DNA of 64,000 nt from Halomonas sp. GFAJ-1 (lineage in GTDB: Bacteria; Pseudomonadota; Gammaproteobacteria; Pseudomonadales; Halomonadaceae): contig CP016490.1 in assembly GCA_002966495.1 (NCBI GenBank), forward strand, positions 1,240,001 to 1,304,000. The letters are read 5' to 3'. The stretch's first letter is position 1. Each line of letters begins with the position of its first letter. Below the pieces are notes generated by a model. That model had not been told where the DNA came from, made no database searches, and saw nothing but the letters and a program-made list of their open reading frames with translations. Positions 15,833-24,869 of this stretch are shown one piece after another. The position numbers were made by a program, and so were the translations under genes.

Positions 15833-17251
15833 CTAGCGAAGTAGCTTCTCTAAACAGCGGCGAATCCGCTGGGCTTCGCGTGCCAAGGTTTCCCCTGACA
15901 ACATGCCTACGCCCATAACCAGCCCTACCCTCTGGTCTGTTTTAGCACATACGGGGCTAAGTGGACGCACAATCAAATGTTCTTTCATCAGTGCCTGGGC
16001 AAGCGCAACATCGTTCACGCCGGGTTCAAATTCGATGCACAAGCTTATTGCGCTACTGGGTGGTGATACGTGGCGCACCTTAGGCAGTAAACGTAGCTGA
16101 TCATGTAGCACTTGCTGGCGACCCAAATATTCCGGTTGGATACGACGACACCAAGTGTCTAAATCGCCGTCAAAAATAAACTGCGCCAGTACCGCTTGTT
16201 CAAGCATACGGCCTTCACGGAATAGCTCGCTGCGCAGACGGTTCATAGGGGCGGCCAAATGCCGTGGCACCACTAAGTAGCCAAGCCGTAAGCCTGGAAA
16301 CATCATTTTGGAGAATGAACCCACCAATAAATGGCGTTCCGAATGTGGGTCAAACAGCAGATTAGTATGATCGTCGCGGGTGAATTCGTAGTCATCTTCC
16401 ACCACATAGGTGGGCGATAACGCATCACAGAACTGCTGCTTATGAGCCGCGCGGGTGGGCACGCTGAGTGGGTAATGATGAGAGCCGGTCAAATAAGCGA
16501 GGGAAATGTTGCCAGCCACCTTCGGAAAAGCATGCCCCTTGTCAGGAAACCAGGGCACCATCTCAACCGTTAAGCCCGCAGCGGTAAACACATTGCGTGC
16601 CCCCCAGTAGCAGGGCGACTCCATCGCCACGGTGCCACCCACATCGGCCAATGCCATGGCGCACAGCTCAATGCCGTTATGGGTGCCGTCGGTGATGATG
16701 ATCTGTTCCGTATCACAATGAATGTTGCGCCAATGCGCCAGAAATTCACGAATAGCGCGCTTAAGCGGCCCATAACCACCGGTGGAATAAGACAGCAACA
16801 AAGCATTTTGCGGCACCGTAACGCTGGCATAAAGTTGGCGCCACTTGCGCATAGGAAACTGGGCGATATCCGGTATGCCAGGTACAAAGGCACCGCTTTG
16901 CACCGTGCTCGCCCCTGGCCAGCGCAACACTTGTTGAGCGCGTGTTGAAAGTTGAACGGTGGTTGATGTGGGCGCAACAGACGCCTCTTTCTTACAGCTC
17001 CAAGTGCCCTTGCCATGAAACGTCGTCAACAGGCCTTCTTCGATAAGCGACGCAATGGCACGGGACAGCGTGTGTCGAGCAACGCCTAGCGTTACTGCTA
17101 GCTGCCGGTGTGACGGCAGGCGAGTTTGGTTCGGCCACGCCTGGGTGACCGCCTGCCTCAAGGCTTGCTCTAACCGCACCTGTTTACTCAAGCGCTCAGG
17201 TTGCTGCGCATAGTGCTTTACGAGCTGCTGTAACACGTCCTGGCAAACCAT
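15833..17251 (-). CDS. gabR: MocR/GabR-type PLP-binding transcriptional regulator
   Basis: A 472-residue fusion of an N-terminal GntR winged helix (residues about 8-80: LPSHRQLAVTLGVARHTLSRAI, GLLTTFHGKGTW) with a class-I aminotransferase-fold domain. The PLP-binding lysine is in LVGSFSKMMFPGLRLGYL and the PLP-phosphate/ring contacts are in YVVEDDYEFTRD. It is divergent from gabD-gabT, the arrangement seen for GabR, which activates gabTD on sensing GABA and PLP. The symbol rests on that context. Two direct repeats in the shared spacer are candidate binding sites. Confidence 0.85.
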   Translation of the reverse strand: MVCQDVLQQLVKHYAQQPERLSKQVRLEQALRQAVTQAWPNQTRLPSHRQLAVTLGVARHTLSRAIASLIEEGLLTTFHGKGTWSCKKEASVAPTSTTVQLSTRAQQVLRWPGASTVQSGAFVPGIPDIAQFPMRKWRQLYASVTVPQNALLLSYSTGGYGPLKRAIREFLAHWRNIHCDTEQIIITDGTHNGIELCAMALADVGGTVAMESPCYWGARNVFTAAGLTVEMVPWFPDKGHAFPKVAGNISLAYLTGSHHYPLSVPTRAAHKQQFCDALSPTYVVEDDYEFTRDDHTNLLFDPHSERHLLVGSFSKMMFPGLRLGYLVVPRHLAAPMNRLRSELFREGRMLEQAVLAQFIFDGDLDTWCRRIQPEYLGRQQVLHDQLRLLPKVRHVSPPSSAISLCIEFEPGVNDVALAQALMKEHLIVRPLSPVCAKTDQRVGLVMGVGMLSGETLAREAQRIRRCLEKLLR

Positions 17252-17299
17252 CCGTATCCTCTTACCGTCACGATGCTCCCCGTTTAGTTAGTAAAACAG

Positions 17300-17329
17300 A
17301 AAAGTGGTCTGGTTGAACGAAAAAGTGGT
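17300..17329. promoter_or_regulatory. direct repeats, probable MocR/GabR operator
   Basis: AAAAGTGGT occurs at 17300-17308 and again at 17321-17329, in the same orientation and 21 bases apart, i.e. two helical turns. MocR-type regulators typically bind paired direct repeats on one DNA face between their own gene and the target. The pair sits about 65-90 bases upstream of the gabD start. Confidence 0.6.
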
Positions 17330-17391
17330 GCATTCGCCTGCTGGCACATTACTGCTAGTGTGCAGGACATGTTGTAAACCAGGAGAAAGTC

Positions 17392-18843
17392 ATGAGCTTT
17401 ATCGAACAGTGGTTGCACAATGCCGTCCCCGCCCTGGTGGGCGACGAGTGGCGCAAAGGCCAGCAGACCTTTGCCGTCGATAACCCCGCCACCGGCGAGA
17501 CCATTGCCCACGTGGCGGATTTAAGCGCCGACGACACCCGCGACGCCGTGGCCGCCGCTTATGAAGCCGGTGCCGCGTGGCGCGCCACTCCGGTGAAACA
17601 GCGCTCGGCCCTGCTGCGCCGCTGGTTTGAGCTGGTCAATGAGCACGCCGACGACCTAGCCCGCCTGATGACCCTGGAGCAGGGCAAGCCGCTGGCGGAA
17701 GCCAAAGGCGAAGTGACCTACGGCGCATCGTTCATCGAGTTCTTCGCCGAAGAAGCCAAGCGCATGGCGGGGGAAACCCTGCCCAGCCACGGCGCGGATA
17801 AACGCCTGCTGGTACTGCGCGAGCCGGTGGGCGTGGTGGCGGCGATTACTCCGTGGAACTTCCCGCTGGCGATGATTACCCGCAAGTGCGCCCCGGCCCT
17901 GGCCGCTGGCTGCACCGTGGTGATTAAACCCGCTGAAGCCACGCCGCTCACCGCGCTGGCCGCTGCCTATTTAGCGCTGGAAGCGGGCCTGCCCGCAGGC
18001 ACCATTAACGTGGTGACCGCATCAAAACCGGCAGCGGTAGGTGAAGTGCTCACCACCGACCCCCGAGTGCGCAAAGTGTCGTTTACTGGCTCCACCCCTG
18101 TTGGCAAACACCTGCTCGCCCAGTGCGCCAGCACGGTGAAGAAAACCGCCATGGAATTGGGCGGCAATGCGCCCTTTATCGTGTTTGATGACGCCGATGT
18201 GGACGCCGCCGTGAACGGGGCCATCGCCTCCAAATTCCGCAACGCCGGGCAAACCTGCGTGTGCACCAACCGCTTCCTGGTGCAGGACGGCATTTACGAT
18301 GCCTTCGTCGCCAAGCTCACCGAACGTGTGAATGCATTGAAGGTAGGCGACGGCCTGGCCGACGGCAGCATCATCGGTCCGCTGATCAACCAAGCCGCCG
18401 TGGATAAAGTGCAGCGCCACGTCGATGACGCGGTGAATAAAGGCGCGCGCCTGCTGTGCGGTGGCCAGCCCCACGCGGCGGGGGAGCGCTTCTTTACCCC
18501 CACGGTGCTGGCGGATGTGACCACCGAAATGACCGTGGCTGATGAAGAGACCTTCGGCCCGGTCGCGCCGGTGTTCCGCTTCCAGCGCGATGAAGAAGCC
18601 ATCGCCATGGCCAACGACACCCCGTTTGGCCTAGCCGCTTACTTCTACGCCACGGATTATCGCCGCATCTGGCGCACCATGGAGCAGTTGGAGTACGGCA
18701 TGGTGGGCGTGAACGAAGGCTTGATCTCTACCGAGCTTGCGCCGTTTGGCGGTGTGAAAGAGTCCGGGCTGGGCCGCGAAGGCTCCCACCACGGGTTGGA
18801 TGAATTTACTGAACTGAAATACGTCTGCGTTGGCGGTTTATAA
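17392..18843 (+). CDS. gabD: succinate-semialdehyde dehydrogenase
   Basis: Oxidises succinate semialdehyde to succinate, the last step of GABA breakdown, in the cytosol. The 483-residue length fits GabD. Cofactor-binding GITPWNFP-like (AITPWNFPLAM), FTGSTPVGK, the general base in ELGGNAPFIVF and the catalytic cysteine in NAGQTCVC are all present. AGGAG lies seven bases before the ATG. gabT follows after eight bases. Third codon positions are strongly G/C biased, more than in the transporter operon downstream, which fits high expression. Confidence 0.95.
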   Translation: MSFIEQWLHNAVPALVGDEWRKGQQTFAVDNPATGETIAHVADLSADDTRDAVAAAYEAGAAWRATPVKQRSALLRRWFELVNEHADDLARLMTLEQGKPLAEAKGEVTYGASFIEFFAEEAKRMAGETLPSHGADKRLLVLREPVGVVAAITPWNFPLAMITRKCAPALAAGCTVVIKPAEATPLTALAAAYLALEAGLPAGTINVVTASKPAAVGEVLTTDPRVRKVSFTGSTPVGKHLLAQCASTVKKTAMELGGNAPFIVFDDADVDAAVNGAIASKFRNAGQTCVCTNRFLVQDGIYDAFVAKLTERVNALKVGDGLADGSIIGPLINQAAVDKVQRHVDDAVNKGARLLCGGQPHAAGERFFTPTVLADVTTEMTVADEETFGPVAPVFRFQRDEEAIAMANDTPFGLAAYFYATDYRRIWRTMEQLEYGMVGVNEGLISTELAPFGGVKESGLGREGSHHGLDEFTELKYVCVGGL

Positions 18844-18851
18844 AGAGAACG

Positions 18852-20126
18852 ATGATGACTAACCAAGAATTGAACGACCTGAAAAACCGCTTCGTGGCCA
18901 ACGGTGCCGCCACGCCGACCACCCAGTTTGCCGAGCGCGCCGAAAACGCCGAACTGTGGGACGCCGACGGCAAACGCTGGATCGACTTCGCGGGCGGCAT
19001 TGGCGTGCTCAACCTGGGCCACCGCCACCCGAAAATCGTTGCCGCCGTGGAAGCGCAGCTCAAGAAAGTCATGCACACCAGCGCGGCGGTGATCTCCTAC
19101 GCGCCCTACGTGCAGCTATGCCAAAAGCTCTGCGAACTGACGCCGGTGCGCGGCCCCGAGCGCAAGGCGATGCTGGTGAACACCGGTGCCGAAGCGCTGG
19201 AAAACGCCGTGAAGATTGCCCGCGCCGCCACTGGCCGCACCGGCATCATCACCTTTGATGGTGCCTTCCACGGCCGCACCATGATGACCCTGGCGATGAC
19301 CGGCAAGGTGCTGCCCTACAAGAACGACTTCGGCCCCATGCCGGGCGACGTGTTCCGCGCCCCGTTCCCCAACCCGCTGCACGGCATCAGTGAAGAAGCC
19401 TCGCTGAGCGCCATTCGCACGCTGTTCAAGACCGATATCGCCCCGCACCGCACGGCGGCCATCGTGATCGAGCCGGTACAGGGTGAAGGCGGCTTCTACA
19501 TCGCCTCGCCGGATTACCTGAAAGCCCTGCGCGCCCTGTGCGACGAACACGGCATTCTGCTGATCGCCGACGAAGTGCAGTCCGGCTTTGCCCGTACCGG
19601 CAAGCTGTTTGCGCTGGAACACAGCGGCATTGAAGCGGACATTCTCACCACCGCCAAGAGCCTCGCCAACGGCATGCCGCTCTCTGCGGTAGTCGGCACC
19701 GCCAAGGTGATGGACGCCTCTGGCCCCAACTCCCTGGGCGGCACCTACAGCGGCAACCCGCTCTCCTGCGCGGCGGCCCTGGCGGTAATCGAGGCCATCG
19801 AAGAAGAGAACATCCTGGCCCGCAGCGAGCAGATGGGCAACATGCTCGCCGAGCGCTTCGCGGTATGGGGAGAACGCTTCCCCGCCGTCGCCCACGGCCG
19901 CCAACTCGGTGCCATGGCCGCGTTCGAACTGCTCAACGTTGAAGGCAAGCCCGACCCGCAGATGACCGGAGCGCTGTGCGCCAAAGCCCGCGAGAAAGGC
20001 CTGATCCTGCTTTCGTGTGGCTTCTACGGCAACAGCATCCGCATTCTGGTGCCGCTGACGGTGTCGTCTGCGGTGTTGGAAGAGGGGTTGAGTATTATTG
20101 AGGAGTCGTTGGAAGCGTTGAGCTAA
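18852..20126 (+). CDS. gabT: 4-aminobutyrate aminotransferase
   Basis: A 424-residue class-III PLP aminotransferase that moves the amino group of GABA to 2-oxoglutarate. Motifs: MLVNTGAEALENAVKIAR (PLP phosphate region), FDGAFHGRT, EPVQGEGGF, LIADEVQSGFARTG, and the PLP lysine in TTAKSLANGMPLS. Starts ATGATG; either methionine may be used. Eight bases separate it from gabD, so the two form one operon. The specificity call relies on gabD being adjacent. Confidence 0.94.
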   Translation: MMTNQELNDLKNRFVANGAATPTTQFAERAENAELWDADGKRWIDFAGGIGVLNLGHRHPKIVAAVEAQLKKVMHTSAAVISYAPYVQLCQKLCELTPVRGPERKAMLVNTGAEALENAVKIARAATGRTGIITFDGAFHGRTMMTLAMTGKVLPYKNDFGPMPGDVFRAPFPNPLHGISEEASLSAIRTLFKTDIAPHRTAAIVIEPVQGEGGFYIASPDYLKALRALCDEHGILLIADEVQSGFARTGKLFALEHSGIEADILTTAKSLANGMPLSAVVGTAKVMDASGPNSLGGTYSGNPLSCAAALAVIEAIEEENILARSEQMGNMLAERFAVWGERFPAVAHGRQLGAMAAFELLNVEGKPDPQMTGALCAKAREKGLILLSCGFYGNSIRILVPLTVSSAVLEEGLSIIEESLEALS

Positions 20127-20193
20127 TAGCGTTGAGGTAGGACTGAGCCCGCCCATCGTCAGGTAGCGTAAGCTGTTTGGCGGTGGGTGGAGT

Positions 20194-21408
20194 TTAAGAC
20201 GTACTGGAATGCCGGTGCAAATGGGCAAGCCAAAGAAAGCCTATGCTTGCAAGAGCCAATCCAGACAATAGACCAAAAACGCTGGGATAGTTGCCGAGCC
20301 AAGCGTGCAATGACGCGAAGATAGGTAAGCCGAATAGTACACCGCTATAGGTAAATACTAGGCAGCCCCCCGCTGCATCTGCTACGCGGTTTGTTGGCGA
20401 GAGTTGCGCGACTTCCGCCATAAATACGCCATTCCAGCCTAAGCTGGCAAAGCCGGTTAAGCACAGAATGACAACCACCAAGACATTCGGCCAAGACGCA
20501 GACATGGAGGCAATAAGCATACATCCTAGGGTCGTCGTAGCTGCAATGATAAGCAGGGTCAGAAAACGGTTTCCCAGACGGTCACCCAACCACCCCCAGG
20601 CGATACGTCCGAGCACGCCGCTCACTTGTAGCGTTGACATTACCAGCCCCGCATCCACTAAACTGAACGCGACATCCTCTACCAGCAAAGCGACGGTAAA
20701 GGCGGATATTGAAAGTTGGATCGTTGCGAAACAGAGGCTTAATAAAGCCACATAGCGTAATGAAGGCTGCTGCCACACTAGCGCGACCCCAGCAAATGGT
20801 CGTGAAAGCCAAGGCGATCCGGGCGTTCGCTGATCGTCCCAGTAGGAAATATTGGGCTGTAGTAACAAAATGCCGACAACAGCCAGCGCTCCGTAGAGCC
20901 ACAAACCTGTCTGCCAACCTAGCGTGACAGCGATTAGCGGTGCCGTCGCGCCTGCTATCACCCCCCCTAAAGGCACGCCTGTTTGCTTGATAGAAAAAAT
21001 AAGTCCACGATGCTGGCTAGGTGTGAAGCGCACAAGCAGCAATGAGGCAGCTGGGTTAGTTAGCCCATAGCCAAGGCCAGCCACCAACGAAGCGATAGCA
21101 AAGGAAGGTAGTGTGGGTACAGAAAGGAAGAGTGCGCCGCTGCCTAATAACGCGAGTGATAGTTGGCTTGTTCGGCAGGGCCCCAAACGTCTTGTGAGGG
21201 GTCCCCCGATCAGAGACGACAATATAGCGCCGCCGAAAATAAGGCTAAGCTGAAGTCCGACTGCCGAAGAGGATACTCCCAGAGATTGAGCCAGCTCGGG
21301 AGCGATGGCAGCCGGATAAAGCGCTATTAACGAGGCGTAAGCGAGCACCAAGGTAGTGGAAAACATCACCGCAAACGGGTGGTGTGCTATTTCTCCAGAG
21401 GTCTTCAC
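20194..21408 (-). CDS. MFS transporter
   Basis: A 404-residue protein with about twelve hydrophobic segments. The inter-repeat motif is visible in the first half (GGPLTRRLGPCRTSQLSLALL) and again around GWLGDRLGNRFLTLL in the second. It lies 40 bases downstream of tctB on the same strand and is probably the last gene of the tct operon. Substrate unknown; being next to a carboxylate uptake system, an organic-acid role is possible. Confidence 0.85.
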   Translation of the reverse strand: MKTSGEIAHHPFAVMFSTTLVLAYASLIALYPAAIAPELAQSLGVSSSAVGLQLSLIFGGAILSSLIGGPLTRRLGPCRTSQLSLALLGSGALFLSVPTLPSFAIASLVAGLGYGLTNPAASLLLVRFTPSQHRGLIFSIKQTGVPLGGVIAGATAPLIAVTLGWQTGLWLYGALAVVGILLLQPNISYWDDQRTPGSPWLSRPFAGVALVWQQPSLRYVALLSLCFATIQLSISAFTVALLVEDVAFSLVDAGLVMSTLQVSGVLGRIAWGWLGDRLGNRFLTLLIIAATTTLGCMLIASMSASWPNVLVVVILCLTGFASLGWNGVFMAEVAQLSPTNRVADAAGGCLVFTYSGVLFGLPIFASLHAWLGNYPSVFGLLSGLALASIGFLWLAHLHRHSSTS

Positions 21409-21448
21409 ATTGCTAACACCTCGTTCAGGTTGCGCTTGTTTCCGTTGG

Positions 21449-21937
21449 CTAAAATAGCAAGGGCGTTGGTAAGGTCATGCCGATTAACTTCATAAAGAGC
21501 AGCCACACAACAAGGCCAACCAGTAGAGGAACAATCAGCACTGTTTTTAATGATGCATTAGGTGCCAATACGGCTACCAATATTGCATTAAACACCACGG
21601 TTGAAACTACTAGTCCAATGTTAAGCACTGCCAGAAAGTAAAACACCGCGCCGATTATCATAACGAATACGGACACGCCCACCGCTACTAGGTCATGCTG
21701 CTCTGCGTTGGGTGGCGCGAGGTTAGCCAAGCGCTTGCGAACGGCGAACAAGCCGATGCCGCCTAATATCCACACGCCCGACGCAATCAAAAAGTAATAA
21801 GCGGTCTGCGGCATGATGTAAGAGGGCACCAGGGGCGCGGGTCTCCAAGCGCCTAGCTGTATATGGATCAGGCCAGCTATCCCCAGCGATAAAACAACGG
21901 CCGCGGCCAGTAGCTCTTTAATAAGAGTATGGTTCAT
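21449..21937 (-). CDS. tctB: tripartite tricarboxylate transporter, small membrane subunit
   Basis: A 162-residue protein with four hydrophobic segments, matching the length and topology of TctB, the small integral subunit of tripartite tricarboxylate transporters. It overlaps tctA by four bases (ATGA). The protein is poorly conserved as usual for TctB, so the call relies on context as well as topology. Confidence 0.85.
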   Translation of the reverse strand: MNHTLIKELLAAAVVLSLGIAGLIHIQLGAWRPAPLVPSYIMPQTAYYFLIASGVWILGGIGLFAVRKRLANLAPPNAEQHDLVAVGVSVFVMIIGAVFYFLAVLNIGLVVSTVVFNAILVAVLAPNASLKTVLIVPLLVGLVVWLLFMKLIGMTLPTPLLF

Positions 21938-23448
21938 TTTTTAGCCCTCAATGCCAGCGTGAAGAGCAGAATCAAAACGAAAGCAGCTATATAAAAGCCA
22001 ATCGCAATGGGGCTTTTCACTAATACCCACCAATCGCCACCACCCATAATCATTGACTGGCGAAGCGCACGCTCAGCTCCTGGGCCAATAATAAAGCCAA
22101 GTACCAACGGTGCTAACGGGAAGCTCAGTAGCTTCAAGGTAATACCCAGCAGACCGGCAAAGAGTAATACCCAAACATCCATCGTTGAATTATTGGCGGC
22201 GTAGGTACCTACAATCGCTAAAATAAACACGGCGGGGATCATATAGCCCGGCTGAATCATGGCAATGCGCGAATAGTAGGGCAGTAGCAGTTTGCCGAGA
22301 ACCAAGTTGACCAAGTTAGCAAAAATCAGCGTGAAGAATAACGCGTAAATAATCTCGGTATTATCACTTAGCAGGCTTGGCCCTGGGGTCATGCCCATCA
22401 GAATGAAAGCGGCACCAAAGAGAGCTGCAGTCGCACTACCGGGAATCCCGAAGGCAAAAAGAGGAATAAACGTAGAACCTGCGGTGGCACTGTTACCCGA
22501 TTCCGCGCTGGCGATGCCTTCTAAGGACCCCTTACCAAACTCTTCCGGGCGCTTGGAAAAACGTTGTGCCAAGCCGTAACTCATAAAGGCCGCTAGTGAT
22601 TGGCCAGCGCCTGGGAGTGCGCCAATAAAGGTACCTACCGCTGCGCCAATGTAGGTTGCTTTAAGAGTTGATTTAAACTCAGCCCAGGTCAATTTGTCTT
22701 TGCTAATGTCATAGCCTTGCAGCAAGCTAGCCTGTTCGGCGACATCGTCCATAAGCTTGTCGACTTTACGCCGCCATAGCTTAGCGCCTTGGAAAACCAC
22801 TTCCGAAATCGCAAAGATACCAATCAGTACAGGTATAAGACTCAACCCGCCAGCCAGCCCAGGAATGCCAAAGGTCAAACGAACCGCACCTGTGATAGGG
22901 TCGCGTCCGATCATCGCTAATAAAATGCCGATAGCAGCAACAGCGAGCCCCTTAGCCACCATGCCTTGGCTAAGCGCAGCAATGAGAATTAACGAAAACG
23001 CATAAAGAGCAAAAAACTCAATCGGGCCAAATGTAAGAGCAATAGCAGCCAGCGGAACCGCAATAAAAATTAACACTAAGTCACTGGTGGTATCGCCAAT
23101 AACCGAGGAGTAAAGCGCTGTATGTAATGCTTTACTGGGCTTCCCTTTAAGTTTTGCTTGATAACCATCGATGCTTGTTGCAGCTGCTCCTGGTGTACCC
23201 GGTACACCAAAGGAAATAGCGGAAATTGAGCCACCAAATAAACCGCCTTTATAAATACCTACCAGCAGACCCATTGCCATCGCAGGCTCTAAGAAAAACA
23301 CAAAAGGCAGCAATAGAGCGATGGCCATATCGCCTGAAAGGCCAGGTATTGCGCCTAAGGTAATACCAAGCAAAACGCCTAGAAAAACATACATCAATAC
23401 GTAGGGGTGAAAGGCCAAATGACTGGCCTGAATAATAAGATCAAGCAT
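21934..23448 (-). CDS. tctA: tripartite tricarboxylate transporter, large membrane subunit
   Basis: A 504-residue, ~12-helix permease. Two TctA signatures are clear: GITLGAIPGLSGDMAIALLLPF near the N-terminus and GTFIGALPGAGQSLAAFMSYGLAQ in the second repeat, along with SISFGVPGTPGAAATSIDGY and ESGNSATAGSTFIPLFAFGIPGS. It moves a carboxylate delivered by the periplasmic binding protein, probably with sodium. It follows tctC by 75 bases that contain a hairpin. Confidence 0.95.
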   Translation of the reverse strand: MLDLIIQASHLAFHPYVLMYVFLGVLLGITLGAIPGLSGDMAIALLLPFVFFLEPAMAMGLLVGIYKGGLFGGSISAISFGVPGTPGAAATSIDGYQAKLKGKPSKALHTALYSSVIGDTTSDLVLIFIAVPLAAIALTFGPIEFFALYAFSLILIAALSQGMVAKGLAVAAIGILLAMIGRDPITGAVRLTFGIPGLAGGLSLIPVLIGIFAISEVVFQGAKLWRRKVDKLMDDVAEQASLLQGYDISKDKLTWAEFKSTLKATYIGAAVGTFIGALPGAGQSLAAFMSYGLAQRFSKRPEEFGKGSLEGIASAESGNSATAGSTFIPLFAFGIPGSATAALFGAAFILMGMTPGPSLLSDNTEIIYALFFTLIFANLVNLVLGKLLLPYYSRIAMIQPGYMIPAVFILAIVGTYAANNSTMDVWVLLFAGLLGITLKLLSFPLAPLVLGFIIGPGAERALRQSMIMGGGDWWVLVKSPIAIGFYIAAFVLILLFTLALRAKK

Positions 23449-23484
23449 CAGCGCTCTCCGGCGAAGCTCTAATATAATGAAATA

Positions 23485-23505
23485 GCCCCGGTAAATTACC
23501 GGGGC
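23485..23505 (-). other. intercistronic hairpin between tctC and tctA
   Basis: GCCCCGGTA-AAT-TACCGGGGC is a perfect nine-pair stem with three-base loop, 19 bases past the tctC stop. No T run follows on the minus strand, so it is better read as an RNA-stabilising or partial-termination element that would let the binding protein be made in excess. Confidence 0.6.
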
Positions 23506-23523
23506 GGGGCCTGGGGGGAGGCG

Positions 23524-24498
23524 TTATTCTTCGTTAATAGCTGCCAGTACTTCGCTAACGCGCACAGTCGTGTCGCGATAAATAGCTTGAGCGCTTTCGA
23601 TTCCTTGCACGTTATTCAAGCCAGCCGATGCTTGAGTACTCATGGTTTGTGCGGTGTCCGATTCAAGACCTTTAATGATGCATTCGGACAGTTCTTGTTG
23701 AATTGACTCAGGGACAGAAGAGAAGGTGTAAACCAACAGGGGGGCCTCGAACGATACGTCGTAACCCGCTTCTTTAAATGTCGGAACGTCAGGTAGTACA
23801 TCGGAACGCTCGTCTGCAAACACACCTATTGCGGTAACTTCTCCAGAATTTACATTCGAAACAATAGAAGGCGGAAGCGTCATGCCTAAATCAATGTGAC
23901 CACCAAGGATCATTGTGCGTGTCTCACCACCACCAGTGGTTGGTAAGTGAACATTTTGAATGCCGGTTTCCATTTCAAGCAGTACGAGCGGCAAATGAAC
24001 CAAGCTAAGCGGGTCGGCATGGCCAAACACTAACGAATTCGGCTCCGCTTCAGCCAGCGCTACCCAATCTTCTATGCTTTGAATCTCGTGGTCGGCTTTT
24101 ACGTAAACCGTTGGTTTCCAGTCGGTGAGGTGTACGATCGGTGCCCAGTCTTCAACATCCCAGTCGGTTTCTTCTGTTAGCGTTTGGGTAATGGTTGCTG
24201 AGTAATCGGCCATCAAGATGGTGTGACCATTAGGCTCTGCGTCGGCGACAAACTGTAAGCCTTCCATGCCTCCGGCTCCAGGCATGCTCACCACGTCAAT
24301 TCGTGTGCCGCAGTGCTCAGCCGCATTAGCCGCAATAATACGGGCAGTGATATCGGTGCTACCGCCGGCCCCATAGGGCATTACGATGCGAATAGGGTCA
24401 TTTCCAAGGCTTGGGCTATCTGCGGTAGCAAAACCAGCGGCGCATGTTATGAAGGCAGCGCTGACAGCAGTAGCAATTTTAGCTCTTTTAATATGCAT
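23524..24498 (-). CDS. tctC: tripartite tricarboxylate transporter, periplasmic binding protein (Bug family)
   Basis: A 324-residue secreted protein. A signal peptide (residues about 1-26, ending GFATA|DS) leads into the Bug fold: IRIVMPYGAGGSTDITARI is the canonical ligand loop, followed by PGAGGMEGLQFVADAEPNGHTIL. First gene of the tctCAB-MFS operon. Bug proteins bind diverse carboxylates including citrate, glutamate, and aromatic acids; ligand unknown. Confidence 0.92.
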   Translation of the reverse strand: MHIKRAKIATAVSAAFITCAAGFATADSPSLGNDPIRIVMPYGAGGSTDITARIIAANAAEHCGTRIDVVSMPGAGGMEGLQFVADAEPNGHTILMADYSATITQTLTEETDWDVEDWAPIVHLTDWKPTVYVKADHEIQSIEDWVALAEAEPNSLVFGHADPLSLVHLPLVLLEMETGIQNVHLPTTGGGETRTMILGGHIDLGMTLPPSIVSNVNSGEVTAIGVFADERSDVLPDVPTFKEAGYDVSFEAPLLVYTFSSVPESIQQELSECIIKGLESDTAQTMSTQASAGLNNVQGIESAQAIYRDTTVRVSEVLAAINEE

Positions 24499-24869
24499 GT
24501 TAGTTTCCCTGCTTTGTTAGATTTATCATTGTGTTGCGGTTACTACATTCGTTGAGTTGTCGTTGAATAGGCAACACGTACCTAACAACCATATAAGCTC
24601 GGTAAGCCATTTTTTTGTCAATTCCTACTGTTTTTATGTCAATAGCAATGCTTTTAGGCACGATGCTTTTATGTTGTGTCAGGTTTAAATCAGATATAGA
24701 CGAATTTTAAACTATATTAACTACATTTTTTTGATGATTTTACTGTGGTCTTGATTTTTTTTGGTGTTATTCAATGTTTTTTTAAAGACAATAACGACAC
24801 CAATTAATCGGCTATATTTATCTGTTTTTTATTTAACCAGATAACTAGCTGGCTAATAGCCCCTTATGC
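24499..24869. other. AT-rich intergenic region upstream of tctC
   Basis: About 370 bases, very T-rich on the plus strand, between the tctC start and the photolyase stop (both genes leftward). It must hold the tct promoter and the photolyase transcript end. I see no gene, no long inverted repeat and no convincing terminator hairpin. Confidence 0.5.

Noticed and set aside
20127..20193. Possible terminator between gabT and the MFS gene
   Set aside because: GCCCGCCCATC and GGCGGTGGGTGG arms pair imperfectly across a long loop and no T run follows in either direction.
19116..20228. 370-codon open frame antisense to gabT
   Set aside because: Caused by strong G/C bias at third positions of gabT; the translation has low-complexity His/Arg/Gly-rich sequence and no family features.
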